In this document: one piece after another, positions 36,980 to 46,365 of the stretch
Layout: the number at the start of each line of letters is the position of its first letter
How positions within the stretch are numbered: the first letter of the stretch is position 1
DNA from: Rhodobacterales bacterium
GTDB taxonomy: Bacteria; Pseudomonadota; Alphaproteobacteria; Caulobacterales; Hyphomonadaceae
Assembly: GCA_014763715.1 (NCBI GenBank)
Contig: JACXUV010000008.1
Location: 1-64,000, forward strand
Length of the DNA stretch: 64,000 bases
Reading direction: 5' to 3'
Program-made: the position numbers and the translations under genes
The notes under the pieces: model-generated
Database searches by the model: none
Seen by the model: only the letters and a program-made list of their open reading frames with translations
Told to the model about the DNA's origin: nothing

Positions 36980-38839
36980 ATGTTTCGCTTCTTTGAAAAC
37001 CGTCTCGCCCCGTTTCCGGAAACCCGGCCGGAAGTGCCGCCCGAAGGCTTCTGGCCCTTCGTCTGGCATTATGTACGCGATGCCGTGCCGTGGCTGGTGG
37101 TGACGGCTGTCTTCACGGCGATCATCGCCGTGGGCGAGGTCACCCTGTTCGGCTTCCTGGGCGGGATCGTCGACTGGCTGTCCTCAGCAGACCGGGAAGG
37201 CTTCCTGCAGCGCGAAGGGACACGGCTTGCTCTGATGGCGGGCGTGGTGCTTGTCGCACTGCCGCTGGCGACACTGATCCATGCGCTGATCGTCTATCAG
37301 GGTCTGATGGGCAATGTGCCGATGAGCGCGCGCTGGCGCATGCACCGGCAGATGCTCGGCCAGTCGATGAATTTCTTCGGCAACGAATTTGCCGGCCGTG
37401 TGGCGACCAAGGTGATGCAGACGGCGCTCGCCGTGCGCGAGACGGTGATGAAGTTGCTCGACGTCTTTGTGTTCGTGATCGTCTATTTCATCTCGGCGTT
37501 GGTTCTGGTGGCTTCGTCCGACTGGCGTCTGATGCTGCCCTTCCTGCTCTGGGCGGGGCTGTACTGCCTGGTGATGGCCTGGTTCGTGCCGCGCCTCGGC
37601 AAGGTGGCCGAACAGCAAGCCGATGCCCGTTCCGCCATGACCGGGCGCATCGTCGACAGCTACACCAATATCCAGACAGTAAAACTCTTCGCCCATGCCG
37701 GGCATGAGGAAGCCTATGCCAAGGACAGTATGGAAGGCTTTCTGGACACGGTGTATCGCCAGATGCGCTATGTCACGGGCTTCAACTTCATTGTCTATCT
37801 GAACAATTCGCTGCTCGTGTTCCTGGTCGGCGCGATCGGCATCTATCTGTGGATGGGCAATCTGGTCGGCGCGGGCGCCGTGGCCGCTGCAGTCGGCCTG
37901 ACGCTGCGCATCAAATCCATGTCGCAATGGATCATGTGGGAAGTTGCAGGCCTCTTCGAGAATATCGGTGTCGTCTATGACGGCAAGGCGATGCTCAATC
38001 GTCCAGTCGCCGTGGCTGATGCGCCGGATGCGGAAGACCTGCCGCGCGGGGCAGGGGCGATCGAGTTCCGGGATGTGACCTTCCATTATGGCAAGGGCTC
38101 CGGCGTGATCGAGAACTTCTCCCTTTCCATCCGGCCGGGGGAGAAGATTGGCCTTGTCGGCCGCTCGGGCGCAGGCAAGACGACGCTGACGAACCTGTTG
38201 CTGCGGTTCTATGAGACCGAAGGCGGCGCGATCCTGCTCGACAGCCACGATATTTCCCATGTGACGCAGGATTCCCTCCGGGCACAGATCGGAGTGGTGA
38301 CACAGGATACATCGCTCCTGCATCGTTCCATCCGCGAGAACATTGCGTATGGCCGCCCCGGTGCCAGCGATGCGGACCTGGTTGCCGCTGCCGAGAAGGC
38401 TGCAGCCATGGGCTTCATCAATGACCTCGAAGATGCGCAGGGCCGCAAAGGCTTCGATGCGCATGTTGGCGAACGGGGCGTGAAGCTGTCCGGCGGCCAG
38501 CGCCAGCGTATCGCCATCGCCCGTATCTTCCTGAAGGATGCGCCCGTGCTGATCCTAGACGAGGCAACCTCCGCACTCGATTCCGAAGTCGAGGCCGTCA
38601 TCCAGGAAAAGCTGTTCGAACTGATGGAAGGCAAGACAGTGATCGCCATCGCGCACCGCTTGTCGACCATTGCGGCGATGGACCGGCTGATCGTGCTCGA
38701 CAAGGGGCATATCGTGGAACAGGGCACACATGCGGACCTTGTTGCTGCAGGCGGTCTCTATTCCGAGCTTTGGGCGCGCCAGTCCGGCGGCTTCCTGGTC
38801 GAGCCGGAAGATGCGAACAGCGAATTTGCAGCAGAGTAG
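36980..38839 (+). CDS. ABC transporter, fused permease and ATP-binding subunit (exporter type)
   Basis: A 619-residue half-transporter of the exporter type. Six membrane segments occupy about residues 30-330, and the nucleotide domain follows: Walker A GLVGRSGAGKTTL, signature LSGGQRQRIAIARIF, Walker B VLILDEATSALDSE and the His switch IAHRLST. The domain order fits MsbA-like or multidrug exporters, which act as homodimers or heterodimers. Which compound it moves cannot be read. The next gene starts six bases after its stop, so the amidotransferase is cotranscribed. Confidence 0.9.
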   Translation: MFRFFENRLAPFPETRPEVPPEGFWPFVWHYVRDAVPWLVVTAVFTAIIAVGEVTLFGFLGGIVDWLSSADREGFLQREGTRLALMAGVVLVALPLATLIHALIVYQGLMGNVPMSARWRMHRQMLGQSMNFFGNEFAGRVATKVMQTALAVRETVMKLLDVFVFVIVYFISALVLVASSDWRLMLPFLLWAGLYCLVMAWFVPRLGKVAEQQADARSAMTGRIVDSYTNIQTVKLFAHAGHEEAYAKDSMEGFLDTVYRQMRYVTGFNFIVYLNNSLLVFLVGAIGIYLWMGNLVGAGAVAAAVGLTLRIKSMSQWIMWEVAGLFENIGVVYDGKAMLNRPVAVADAPDAEDLPRGAGAIEFRDVTFHYGKGSGVIENFSLSIRPGEKIGLVGRSGAGKTTLTNLLLRFYETEGGAILLDSHDISHVTQDSLRAQIGVVTQDTSLLHRSIRENIAYGRPGASDADLVAAAEKAAAMGFINDLEDAQGRKGFDAHVGERGVKLSGGQRQRIAIARIFLKDAPVLILDEATSALDSEVEAVIQEKLFELMEGKTVIAIAHRLSTIAAMDRLIVLDKGHIVEQGTHADLVAAGGLYSELWARQSGGFLVEPEDANSEFAAE

Positions 38840-38845
38840 GCAATC

Positions 38846-39565
38846 ATGAAGCTGACCATTATCGAGACCGGTCTTGTGCCAGAGCCGATCCGCGGTGAAT
38901 TCGAAGACTATCCGGCCATGTTCCGCCACATGATGAGCGGCGTCGGCGCCTATGAGTTCGAAACGGTTTCCGTGGTGAAGGGCGATGCCCTGCCAGAAGC
39001 GGACACGCTGGAAGCGGTGATGATCACGGGATCTCCCGCCGGGGTCTATGATGATGAGGCATGGATCGGCCCGCTGATGGATTTCATCCGGGCCGGGGCA
39101 GGGGCCGGTGTACCGCAGGTGGGCATCTGTTTCGGCCACCAGATCCTGGCTGAGGCGCTGGGCGGCAAGGTCGTGAAGTCTGACAGGGGCTGGGGCGTTG
39201 GCCGTCACACCTATGATGTCGTGACATGTCCGCCTTTTGTCGATCTGGAATGCCCGCCCACAATTTCTGCGGCTGTCAGTCATCAGGACCAGGTTGTTGC
39301 CCTGCCGCCGGGGGCGCAGGTGATCGCCGCATCTGATTTTACGCCTTATGCGGGCCTCTATTATCCGGAGGCTCCGGCGCTCAGCTTCCAGTGCCATCCG
39401 GAATTTCAGGATGCCTATTCAGCCGCGCTGTATTCCCTGCGCCGTCCGCGTCTTGGCGAAAAGTTAACGGATGGCGCGCTCGAATCCCTTGAATTGGAAG
39501 GGGATCACACGCGTCTTGCCCGCTGGACGGCACAATTCCTCGATACGCACCGGCGTATGGGTTAA
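38846..39565 (+). CDS. Class I glutamine amidotransferase-like protein
   Basis: A 239-residue class I glutamine amidotransferase domain protein. The nucleophile C95 is in GICFGHQILAEALGG, and the His of the triad is H184 in FQCHPEF; the Glu follows at E186. It resembles stand-alone amidotransferases (GMP synthase-like or gamma-glutamyl hydrolase-type) of unknown partner. It may be a partner of, or only a neighbour to, the ABC exporter six bases upstream. Confidence 0.85.
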   Translation: MKLTIIETGLVPEPIRGEFEDYPAMFRHMMSGVGAYEFETVSVVKGDALPEADTLEAVMITGSPAGVYDDEAWIGPLMDFIRAGAGAGVPQVGICFGHQILAEALGGKVVKSDRGWGVGRHTYDVVTCPPFVDLECPPTISAAVSHQDQVVALPPGAQVIAASDFTPYAGLYYPEAPALSFQCHPEFQDAYSAALYSLRRPRLGEKLTDGALESLELEGDHTRLARWTAQFLDTHRRMG

Positions 39566-39654
39566 GGAAACCCGTTTGGTGTGAAACCTGCATCCGGTTG
39601 CGGAAACCGGCCCAAAAGTGTTCAACACACACGTAACCCGTGGAGATTTCCAAT

Positions 39655-41172
39655 ATGATGCCGAAACCGCTTGCCGACATCGCTCCGAACACGTTCGAGT
39701 TCGAAGTGCTGCCCTTGGTAAAACCGACGGGCTTCCGCGAATATGACGCGCGCTGGTGGTTCAACGGGATCGGCAAGGAAAAAGCGCCTGAGCTGAACCT
39801 GACCGGTGTTCAGGCGCTTGGCCTCGGGATGGCGACGCTGTTCCACGAACTGGGCGTTGAGCCGAAAGTGGTCACCGGCCACGATTTCCGCTCCATCAGC
39901 CAGCCGATCAAGAATGCGCTGATCCTGGGCCTCACCCAAGGCGGTTGCGAAGTCATGGATGTCGGCCTCGCGCTCTCCCCGATGGTTTACTGGAGTCAGT
40001 TCGAACTGGATGCGCCGTGCTGTGCCATGGTCACGGCCAGCCATAACGAGAATGGCTGGACGGGCGTGAAAATGGGCGCCAACAAGCCGCTGACCTTCGG
40101 ACCGGAAGAAATGGGCCGCCTGAAGGAAATCGTCATGGGCGGCGCCTTTGTCGAGCGTGCAGGCGGCAAGCATTATCGCATCGAGGGCATCCGTGAGAAA
40201 TACATCGCGTCTGTTGCTGATGGCGTGAAACTGTCGCGCCCGCTGCGCGTGATCGCAGCTTGCGGCAACGGCACGGCCGGCGCCTTCGCGCCGGATGCGC
40301 TGCGCGCTATGGGCGCCGAAGTCATCGAGATGGATTGCAATCTCGACATGACCTTCCCGAAATACAATCCGAATCCGGAAGATTCCGAAATGCTGCATGC
40401 CATGGCAGCGGCGGTTCGGGAGCATGGCGCCGATGTGGCACTCGGCTTTGACGGCGATGGCGACCGTTGCGGTGTGGTCGACAATACGGGCGAGGAAATC
40501 TTTGCTGACAAAATCGGCCTGATGCTGGCGCGCGATTTGTCGAAACAGTATCCGGGCGCGAAATTCGTGGTCGATGTGAAATCGACCGGCCTCTACAAGA
40601 CCGATCCTGTGCTGAAGGAAAACGGCGCCACGGTCGACTATTACAAGACCGGCCACTCCTATATCAAACGGCGCACGAACGAGCTTGGTGCGCTGGCGGG
40701 CTTTGAAAAGTCCGGCCACTTCTTCTTCCGTCCGCCGATCGGACTTGGCTATGATTGCGGCCTCGTCGCTGCCAAGGCCGTGCTGCAGATGCTTGACCGT
40801 AACCCCGGCAAGACGATGGCGGACTTGAAAGGCGAGTTGGGCACGGCCTGGACGTCGCTTACCATGTCGCCGCACTGCGATGACGAGACCAAGTATGGCA
40901 TCGTCGACAAGATGGTCGCCGAATATCAGGGCCTGAACGGCACGGAGATCCTGGGCCGCAAGGTGATCGACGTGAACACGGTCAACGGTGCGCGCGTGAC
41001 GCTGGAAGACGGTTCCTGGGTGCTGGTGCGTGCCTCATCCAACAAGCCGGAACTGGTCGTCGTGGTCGAATCCATGGCCAGCGAAGCCGACATGAAGGAC
41101 CTCTTCCACAAGGAAGTGAAGCCCCGCCTCGGCAAGCATCCGGAAGTCGGCGCCTACAACCAGGAAATCTGA
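39655..41172 (+). CDS. Phosphomannomutase/phosphoglucomutase
   Basis: A 505-residue alpha-D-phosphohexomutase. The phosphoserine is S129 in TASHNENGW, and the metal loop is FDGDGDRCG (D266, D268, D270). The sugar-binding loop is GEKSG-like (here FEKSGHFFF) and the final phosphate-binding region is RASSNKPELVV. It interconverts hexose 1- and 6-phosphates for polysaccharide or nucleotide sugar synthesis. The ATG at 39655 is preceded by GGAG with good spacing. The UDP-glucose dehydrogenase gene at 41995 could use related sugar nucleotides. Confidence 0.93.
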   Translation: MMPKPLADIAPNTFEFEVLPLVKPTGFREYDARWWFNGIGKEKAPELNLTGVQALGLGMATLFHELGVEPKVVTGHDFRSISQPIKNALILGLTQGGCEVMDVGLALSPMVYWSQFELDAPCCAMVTASHNENGWTGVKMGANKPLTFGPEEMGRLKEIVMGGAFVERAGGKHYRIEGIREKYIASVADGVKLSRPLRVIAACGNGTAGAFAPDALRAMGAEVIEMDCNLDMTFPKYNPNPEDSEMLHAMAAAVREHGADVALGFDGDGDRCGVVDNTGEEIFADKIGLMLARDLSKQYPGAKFVVDVKSTGLYKTDPVLKENGATVDYYKTGHSYIKRRTNELGALAGFEKSGHFFFRPPIGLGYDCGLVAAKAVLQMLDRNPGKTMADLKGELGTAWTSLTMSPHCDDETKYGIVDKMVAEYQGLNGTEILGRKVIDVNTVNGARVTLEDGSWVLVRASSNKPELVVVVESMASEADMKDLFHKEVKPRLGKHPEVGAYNQEI

Positions 41173-41186
41173 TCGGCTGTCTCTGA

Positions 41187-41825
41187 TTAGCTGCCAGCGG
41201 GCGGCATGCCCATTTCGGCGCCGGCAGCATCGTCCAGCTCATTGGCGCGTTTCCAGGCGGGGCGGGCTTCCAGGCGGCTCCAATAGGCGGCGAGGGAGTC
41301 GTGTGGCGGAATGGAGCCGAACTGCAGGCCCCATCCGATCTGGGCGCCGAGATAGACATCGGCAGCGGTGAATTGATCGCCGCAGAGGTAAGGGGAGGCG
41401 CTGGCGGCGGTCTTGATCAGCACATCGCGCATGTCGTCGAAATCGCCATAACCGGCCATCCGCTTGCGGTCTTCCGTGACAGTGAAGCCGAGGGCGCGGT
41501 TGGTCACGGCCGATTCCACCGGCCCTGCGGCAAAGAACAGCCAGCGATAATATGCGCCCCGGCGATCCACCGGCGGGGCGAGGCCCGCTTCAGGGAAGGC
41601 ATCGGCCAGATAGGCGCAGATGGCGGCGCATTCAGTGACGACCTGATCGCCATGAACAATCGCCGGCACCTTGCCCATCGGGTTGATGGCCAGGTATTCG
41701 GGCGCCTTCATCGTGCCCTCATAGGTCAGGTATTCCACCTCATAGGGCATGCCGACCTCTTCCAGCATCCAGCGGATAATCCGGCCGCGTGACATCGGGT
41801 TTGTGTAGAATGTCAGTTTTGTCAT
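41187..41825 (-). CDS. Glutathione S-transferase family protein
   Basis: A 212-residue GST-like protein with the thioredoxin-like N-terminal domain (LTFYTNPMSRGRIIRWMLEE, with the serine after PM in the catalytic region) and a helical C-terminal domain (about residues 90-205). NPMGKVPAIV carries the cis-proline needed for glutathione binding. Substrate unknown. It is convergent with the mutase gene 14 bases away and divergent from the dehydrogenase gene. Confidence 0.9.
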   Translation of the reverse strand: MTKLTFYTNPMSRGRIIRWMLEEVGMPYEVEYLTYEGTMKAPEYLAINPMGKVPAIVHGDQVVTECAAICAYLADAFPEAGLAPPVDRRGAYYRWLFFAAGPVESAVTNRALGFTVTEDRKRMAGYGDFDDMRDVLIKTAASASPYLCGDQFTAADVYLGAQIGWGLQFGSIPPHDSLAAYWSRLEARPAWKRANELDDAAGAEMGMPPAGS

Positions 41826-41994
41826 GCGCCCCTCCGCTTGTTCACGTTTTGATCCTGTCTGGCGGTTGCCTTTGAGTCAAGCCGGAATCGATCCAGCGCA
41901 AACTGTCAGGCACGCAGTCATGCCCCCTTGACCTAGCGGCACAAAAATCGCACCCCTCCGGCCAGTTTATATTGGCAGGATCGAGGGTGACTCC

Positions 41995-43305
41995 ATGCGC
42001 GTTGCGATGATTGGCACAGGCTATGTGGGTCTGGTTTCAGGGGCCTGCTTTGCGGATTTCGGCCATGTCGTGACCTGCGTCGACAAGGACGCCGCCAAGA
42101 TCGAGAAGCTGAAGGCCGGCATCATGCCGATCTATGAGCCTGGCCTCGACAGTCTTGTTGCGAACAATGTGAAGGAAGAGCGCCTCTTCTTCACCACGGA
42201 TCCGGCGGAAGCCATCCGCGATGCCGATGCTGTCTTCATCGCCGTGGGCACGCCGTCGCGCCGCGGTGATGGCCATGCGGACCTTTCCTATGTCTACGGC
42301 GCGGCCGAAGAGATCGCCCAGCTGATGGACGGATTCACTGTCGTGGTCACCAAGTCGACTGTTCCCGTCGGGACAGGGGACGAGGTGGAGGAGATCATCC
42401 GCAAGGCGCGGCCCGATGGCGATTTCGCCGTTGTCTCCAACCCGGAATTCCTGCGCGAAGGTGCGGCGATCAAGGACTTCAAGATCCCGGACCGCGTGGT
42501 TGTCGGCACCGATGATGAACGGGCCCGTCAGGTGATGAAGGAACTCTACCGGCCGCTCTTCCTGAACGAGACGCCGATCCTGTTCACGGCCCGCCGCACG
42601 TCCGAGCTGATCAAGTACGCTGCCAACGCCTTCCTTGCTGTGAAGATCACCTTCATCAACGAGATGGCAGACCTTTGCGAAAAGGTCGGCGCAAATGTGC
42701 AGGAAGTTTCCCGGGGTATCGGTCTCGATGGTCGGATCGGCTCGAAATTCCTGAATGCCGGGCCGGGTTATGGCGGCTCCTGCTTCCCGAAAGACACGCT
42801 GGCGCTGACCAAAACGGCGAACGATTACGACAGCCCCGTGCGCATCGTCGACACGGTGGTCGAGGTGAACGCTGCGCGCAAGAAGGCGATGGCCAACAAG
42901 GTGATCTCGGCCATGGGCGGCGATGTCAGCGGCAAGACGATCGGCGTGCTGGGCCTTGCCTTCAAACAGAACACGGATGACATGCGCGATGCGCCAAGCC
43001 TCGACATCCTGCCGGCGCTTCAGGCGGCTGGTGCGAAGATCAAGGCCTATGACCCGGAAGCCATGACGGAGGCATCGCACCTCCTGAAGGATATCGAGTT
43101 CTCGAAGAATGCTTACGAGGCCGCCCAGGACGCCGATGCGCTCGTCATCGTGACGGAGTGGGACCAGTTCCGCGCGCTGGACCTCGACCGCATCAAGACG
43201 GCGCTCAAGGGCAATGTCGTGGTCGACCTGCGCAACATCTATTCTCCGGAAGACATGGCCGCCAAAGGCTTCGCCTATACTTCGATCGGCCGCCCGGCCG
43301 TTTGA
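41995..43305 (+). CDS. UDP-glucose 6-dehydrogenase
   Basis: A 436-residue UDP-glucose/GDP-mannose dehydrogenase that oxidises UDP-glucose to UDP-glucuronate with NAD. The Rossmann start is MIGTGYVGLVSGACFADFGH, and the catalytic cysteine C263 is in GPGYGGSCFPKD. The C-terminal UDP-binding domain begins near residue 318 (GLAFKQNTDDMRDAPSLDI). The product is used for uronic-acid polysaccharides. It starts 169 bases from the GST gene, divergently, and the transaldolase gene follows after 28 bases. Confidence 0.95.
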   Translation: MRVAMIGTGYVGLVSGACFADFGHVVTCVDKDAAKIEKLKAGIMPIYEPGLDSLVANNVKEERLFFTTDPAEAIRDADAVFIAVGTPSRRGDGHADLSYVYGAAEEIAQLMDGFTVVVTKSTVPVGTGDEVEEIIRKARPDGDFAVVSNPEFLREGAAIKDFKIPDRVVVGTDDERARQVMKELYRPLFLNETPILFTARRTSELIKYAANAFLAVKITFINEMADLCEKVGANVQEVSRGIGLDGRIGSKFLNAGPGYGGSCFPKDTLALTKTANDYDSPVRIVDTVVEVNAARKKAMANKVISAMGGDVSGKTIGVLGLAFKQNTDDMRDAPSLDILPALQAAGAKIKAYDPEAMTEASHLLKDIEFSKNAYEAAQDADALVIVTEWDQFRALDLDRIKTALKGNVVVDLRNIYSPEDMAAKGFAYTSIGRPAV

Positions 43306-43333
43306 TCTGACCCCCTGAATCAAGGACAGGACA

Positions 43334-43984
43334 ATGAAATTCTTCGTGGATACCGCCAACATCGACGATATTGCGGAACTCGCTGCCACCGGCCTGATCG
43401 ACGGCGTGACCACCAACCCGTCTCTCGTCGCCAAGGCTGGCCGCCCGTTCACTGAAGTGATCAAGGAAATCTGCGATCTGGTCGAAGGACCGGTCAGCGC
43501 GGAAGTCGTGGCCACCGATTATGACGGCATGATCAGCGAAGGCCGCAAGCTGGCCGCGATCGCCGAGAACGTCGCAGTGAAACTGCCGCTGACCTGGGAC
43601 GGCCTGAAAGCCTGCAAAACGCTGACCGGCGAAGGCACGATGGTCAACGTCACGCTCTGCTTCTCTGCCAATCAGGCGCTGCTGGCGGCAAAGGCCGGGG
43701 CAACCTTCATCTCGCCTTTCATCGGCCGCCTCGACGACATCAACCTGGACGGCATGGAACTGATCTCCGACATCCGTCAGATCTACGATAACTACCTGTT
43801 CGACACGGAAATCCTGGCGGCCTCCATCCGCACGGCGAACCATGTGAAGGAGTCGGCACTGGCAGGTGCGGACGTTGCGACCATGCCGCCGAACGTGATC
43901 AAGTCTCTGGCCGCTCATCCGCTCACGGACAAGGGGCTCGCCACGTTCCTGGCGGACGCTGAAAAGGCCGGCATCAAGGTCTGA
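43334..43984 (+). CDS. Transaldolase / fructose-6-phosphate aldolase (FSA family)
   Basis: A 216-residue small transaldolase. The start [30 protein letters not shown] and the Schiff-base lysine K83 in [14 protein letters not shown] identify the FSA/MipB group. These enzymes catalyse transaldolase or fructose-6-phosphate aldolase chemistry, and sequence alone cannot tell which. The gene is followed five bases after the stop by thiD, so the two are probably cotranscribed with the UDP-glucose dehydrogenase gene. Confidence 0.92.
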   Translation: MKFFVDTANIDDIAELAATGLIDGVTTNPSLVAKAGRPFTEVIKEICDLVEGPVSAEVVATDYDGMISEGRKLAAIAENVAVKLPLTWDGLKACKTLTGEGTMVNVTLCFSANQALLAAKAGATFISPFIGRLDDINLDGMELISDIRQIYDNYLFDTEILAASIRTANHVKESALAGADVATMPPNVIKSLAAHPLTDKGLATFLADAEKAGIKV

Positions 43985-43989
43985 TCCCG

Positions 43990-44808
43990 ATGGCTGAGGC
44001 GCAAGGCCCTCAGGGCAGGGTCCTCATCATCGCCGGATCGGATTCCGGCGGCGGTGCGGGCATCCAGGCCGACATCAAGGCCGTCACCATGCTGGGCGGT
44101 TATGCCATGACGGCTGTGACGGCCATCACGATCCAAGACACGAATGGCGTGCACGGCGTCTGGCCCGTGCCGCTGGAAGCTGTGACCGGGCAGATGCAGG
44201 TCACGCTGGCGGATATCGGCGCCGATGCCATCAAGACCGGCATGCTGGGCAGCGCGGCCCTCGTCGAGGCGGTGGCCGAATGCCTGTCAGAGCGTGCGCA
44301 GCTGATCCCGCGGGTCATTGATCCGGTCATGATCTCCACATCGGGCCACCGCCTGGTGGACACGAAAGGCGTGGAGGCAATCCGCTCGGAACTGGTGCCG
44401 CATGCCCGGCTTGTTACGCCGAATGCACCGGAGGCGGAAGTTCTCACCGGCAAGGCCGTGGAGACGGTGGACGGCCAGCGCCGCGCCGCCGAACGCCTGC
44501 TGGAACTCGGCGCCAATGGCGCGCTGGTCAAGGGCGGGCATCTGGAGGGCCGCATTGTCACGGATGTCCTCCAGACAACGACTGGCGAATGGATCTTCGA
44601 GAGCCCGCGTATCGATACGACGTCCACGCACGGAACGGGCTGCACGCTTGCCTCCGCCATTGCGGCCTTGCTGGGGCAGGGCGTGTCCGTGCCCGAAGCG
44701 GTGGAGCAGGGGCGGGACTATCTGATGGGCGCCATTCGCGCGGCGAAGGGCTTCGGCAAGGGCGCCGGACCGGTCCACCATGGCTGGGTACTGGACGAGG
44801 ATGAATAG
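43990..44808 (+). CDS. thiD: Hydroxymethylpyrimidine/phosphomethylpyrimidine kinase
   Basis: ThiD phosphorylates HMP and HMP-phosphate to HMP-pyrophosphate in thiamine synthesis. The 272-residue product has the ribokinase-fold start IIAGSDSGGGAGIQADIKAV and the closing DTTSTHGTGCTLASAIAA, where the GTGC loop is the anion hole with its aspartate partner. No thiE or thiM is adjacent, but thiC with its riboswitch is 4 kb away on the other strand. It is only five bases after the transaldolase gene. Confidence 0.94.
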   Translation: MAEAQGPQGRVLIIAGSDSGGGAGIQADIKAVTMLGGYAMTAVTAITIQDTNGVHGVWPVPLEAVTGQMQVTLADIGADAIKTGMLGSAALVEAVAECLSERAQLIPRVIDPVMISTSGHRLVDTKGVEAIRSELVPHARLVTPNAPEAEVLTGKAVETVDGQRRAAERLLELGANGALVKGGHLEGRIVTDVLQTTTGEWIFESPRIDTTSTHGTGCTLASAIAALLGQGVSVPEAVEQGRDYLMGAIRAAKGFGKGAGPVHHGWVLDEDE

Positions 44809-44892
44809 GCCGCCTCAACGGTCTGTCAGAAATCCTCGTTTCTCCCCTTCCTGAGAGTGTGGCATGAGGCGCTCTGAAACAGGAGTGCTGAG

Positions 44893-45711
44893 ATGCCCGA
44901 ATTTTCCTTCTACCAGGTCGATGCCTTTGCCTCGCGTCCGTTCGAGGGCAACCAGGCGTGCGTGATGCCGCTGGAGGATTTCCTGCCGGACGCGACGCTT
45001 CAGGCGATCGCGGCGGAGAACAATGTGGCCGAGACGGCTTATCTGGTGCGCACGGGCGAGAACACCTGGGCGCTGCGCTGGTTCACCCCGGCGGTGGAGG
45101 TTCCGCTGTGCGGCCACGCGACCCTGGCGAGCGCCCATGTCCTGTTCGAGGAACTGGGCTTCGAGGGTGCGGCGATCCATTTCGAGACCGTGCACTCCGG
45201 CCGCCTTGTGGTGCGCCGCCTGCCGGATGGGCGGCTGGAGATGGACTTTCCCTCCGGCCCGGTGACGGAAATTCCGGTGACGGATGACGTTGCCGCCGCG
45301 CTGGGCGCCCGGCCGGTGCAGGCCTGGGGTGGCATGTTCTATGCGGCCCGGTTTGAAACGCCGGAAGAGGTGATGTCGCTGAAGCCGGACCAGAAAGCCT
45401 TGAAAAATCTCGGCGTGCCCGGCGAAGGTTGGGACCGGGGCAATTTCGGCTGCTTCGCGGCAGGCGGGGCAGGGGTGGACGTCACCAGCCGTTTCTTCGC
45501 CCCCGGCAGCGGCATTGACGAAGACCCCGCCACGGGCAGCTGGCACACGATGCTGGCCCGCGTGATGAGCGAGCGCTTCGGCAAGACGGAACTGAAGTGC
45601 CACCAGGCCTATCCGGGGCGCGGCGCTTTCATCGGCACGAAACTCGATGGCGCGCGCGTGAAACTGATCGGCACATCGGTCACCGTGATCCGGGGCAGCT
45701 TCACGCTCTAG
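44893..45711 (+). CDS. PhzF family isomerase
   Basis: A 272-residue member of the PhzF/DapF-like fold family. The family start FYQVDAFASRPFEGNQACVM is present, followed by NNVAETAYL with the catalytic glutamate and DEDPATGSWHTMLA near the end. The phenazine name is inherited; this genome segment shows no phenazine genes, so the isomerase substrate is unknown. The ribosome site AGGAG precedes the ATG, and it is separated by 84 bases from thiD. Confidence 0.9.
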   Translation: MPEFSFYQVDAFASRPFEGNQACVMPLEDFLPDATLQAIAAENNVAETAYLVRTGENTWALRWFTPAVEVPLCGHATLASAHVLFEELGFEGAAIHFETVHSGRLVVRRLPDGRLEMDFPSGPVTEIPVTDDVAAALGARPVQAWGGMFYAARFETPEEVMSLKPDQKALKNLGVPGEGWDRGNFGCFAAGGAGVDVTSRFFAPGSGIDEDPATGSWHTMLARVMSERFGKTELKCHQAYPGRGAFIGTKLDGARVKLIGTSVTVIRGSFTL

Positions 45712-45785
45712 GCTGCGCCCAGCACATTTGCCCGGCGCGGCGGGGGCCGTCCGGTGCAGGAAGCTGAATTCGGACTTGGGGCGAG

Positions 45786-46154
45786 CTAGGGCGGACCACG
45801 CACGTTCAGCGCATGATCAATCCGGACTATGTCATGACTATAGATGACTAAGCCGGACTTCAGCGGATCATGGCGGACTAGCGCGGACATCACGCGCACG
45901 GCGTCCAACACGTCGCTACACAGGGCAGGACGCTCCCATCGCGGCACGCGCGGCGCTTCATAAGTATAGAGATCATCGGGCGGGGGCGGGTCTGACATCC
46001 GGACGAAACGGATGTTGCCGAACTTGTCGACCGCCATCAGCGCATCGCGTCCCGTCTCCGTGTGCCATTGGGCGACACGGAGCAGGTTCCAGACCAGCCA
46101 GGGCCAGAACAGCGGCCAGACAAAGTCGAAATAGATGCGGAGCTGCGGATGCAT
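45786..46154 (-). CDS. Hypothetical protein, orphan; 3' end carries the decamer repeat
   Basis: A 122-residue protein without recognised family. The N-terminal 27 residues (FDFVWPLFWPWLVWNLLRVAQ) form a tryptophan-rich amphipathic or membrane segment. The ATG at 46154 is chosen because the frame upstream runs through a repeat hairpin. The last 100 bases of the gene contain a 10-base repeat that is out of phase with codons, so its ending is shaped by the repeat. This may be a young or degenerate gene. Confidence 0.5.
   Translation of the reverse strand: MHPQLRIYFDFVWPLFWPWLVWNLLRVAQWHTETGRDALMAVDKFGNIRFVRMSDPPPPDDLYTYEAPRVPRWERPALCSDVLDAVRVMSALVRHDPLKSGLVIYSHDIVRIDHALNVRGPP
45821..45890 (-). 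repeat. Degenerate 10-base tandem repeat, locus B
   Basis: On the minus strand seven units of about 10 bases begin GTCCG or GTCAT (one ATCCG): GTCCGCGCTA, GTCCGCCATG, ATCCGCTGAA, GTCCGGCTTA, GTCATCTATA, GTCATGACAT and AGTCCGGATT (one 11-base step). A 13-base word, CTATAGTCATGAC, is shared exactly with locus A at 29921-29980. It lies inside the orphan gene. Confidence 0.6.
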
Positions 46155-46212
46155 GGTCCGAAGGATGAGGGCGGACGCTTCAGGGGAGGATAGAGACTTC
46201 CGGCACGCGCCA

Positions 46213-46234
46213 CCCCTCTCCCAGGGGAGAGGGG
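46213..46234. repeat. Palindromic intergenic hairpin repeat
   Basis: CCCCTCTCCC and GGGAGAGGGG form a perfect 10-base stem separated by two bases. This is a common intergenic repeat in GC-rich bacteria; its accidental translation PPLPWERGG is recognisable. There is no T-run, so it is not a normal terminator. Confidence 0.55.
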
Positions 46235-46365
46235 GATTGGCCCCGTGCTTTCCCCGCCCACACCAAAAATCCCGCTTGCGGGCCCGAAAATTCCGGCGTA
46301 GATCGCGCGCCGCCGCCGACCGCTGCGAATGGCACAAACGGGCGGCGGGAGCCCTTTGCGCTTAA

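Noticed and set aside
35114-37069. A 651-codon minus-strand open frame opposite DUF885
   Set aside because: The plus strand encodes a signal peptide and HEAVPGHH zinc site; the minus frame has no recognisable feature.
44893-45711. Phenazine biosynthesis gene cluster
   Set aside because: Only a PhzF-like isomerase is present; this family is widespread outside phenazine producers.
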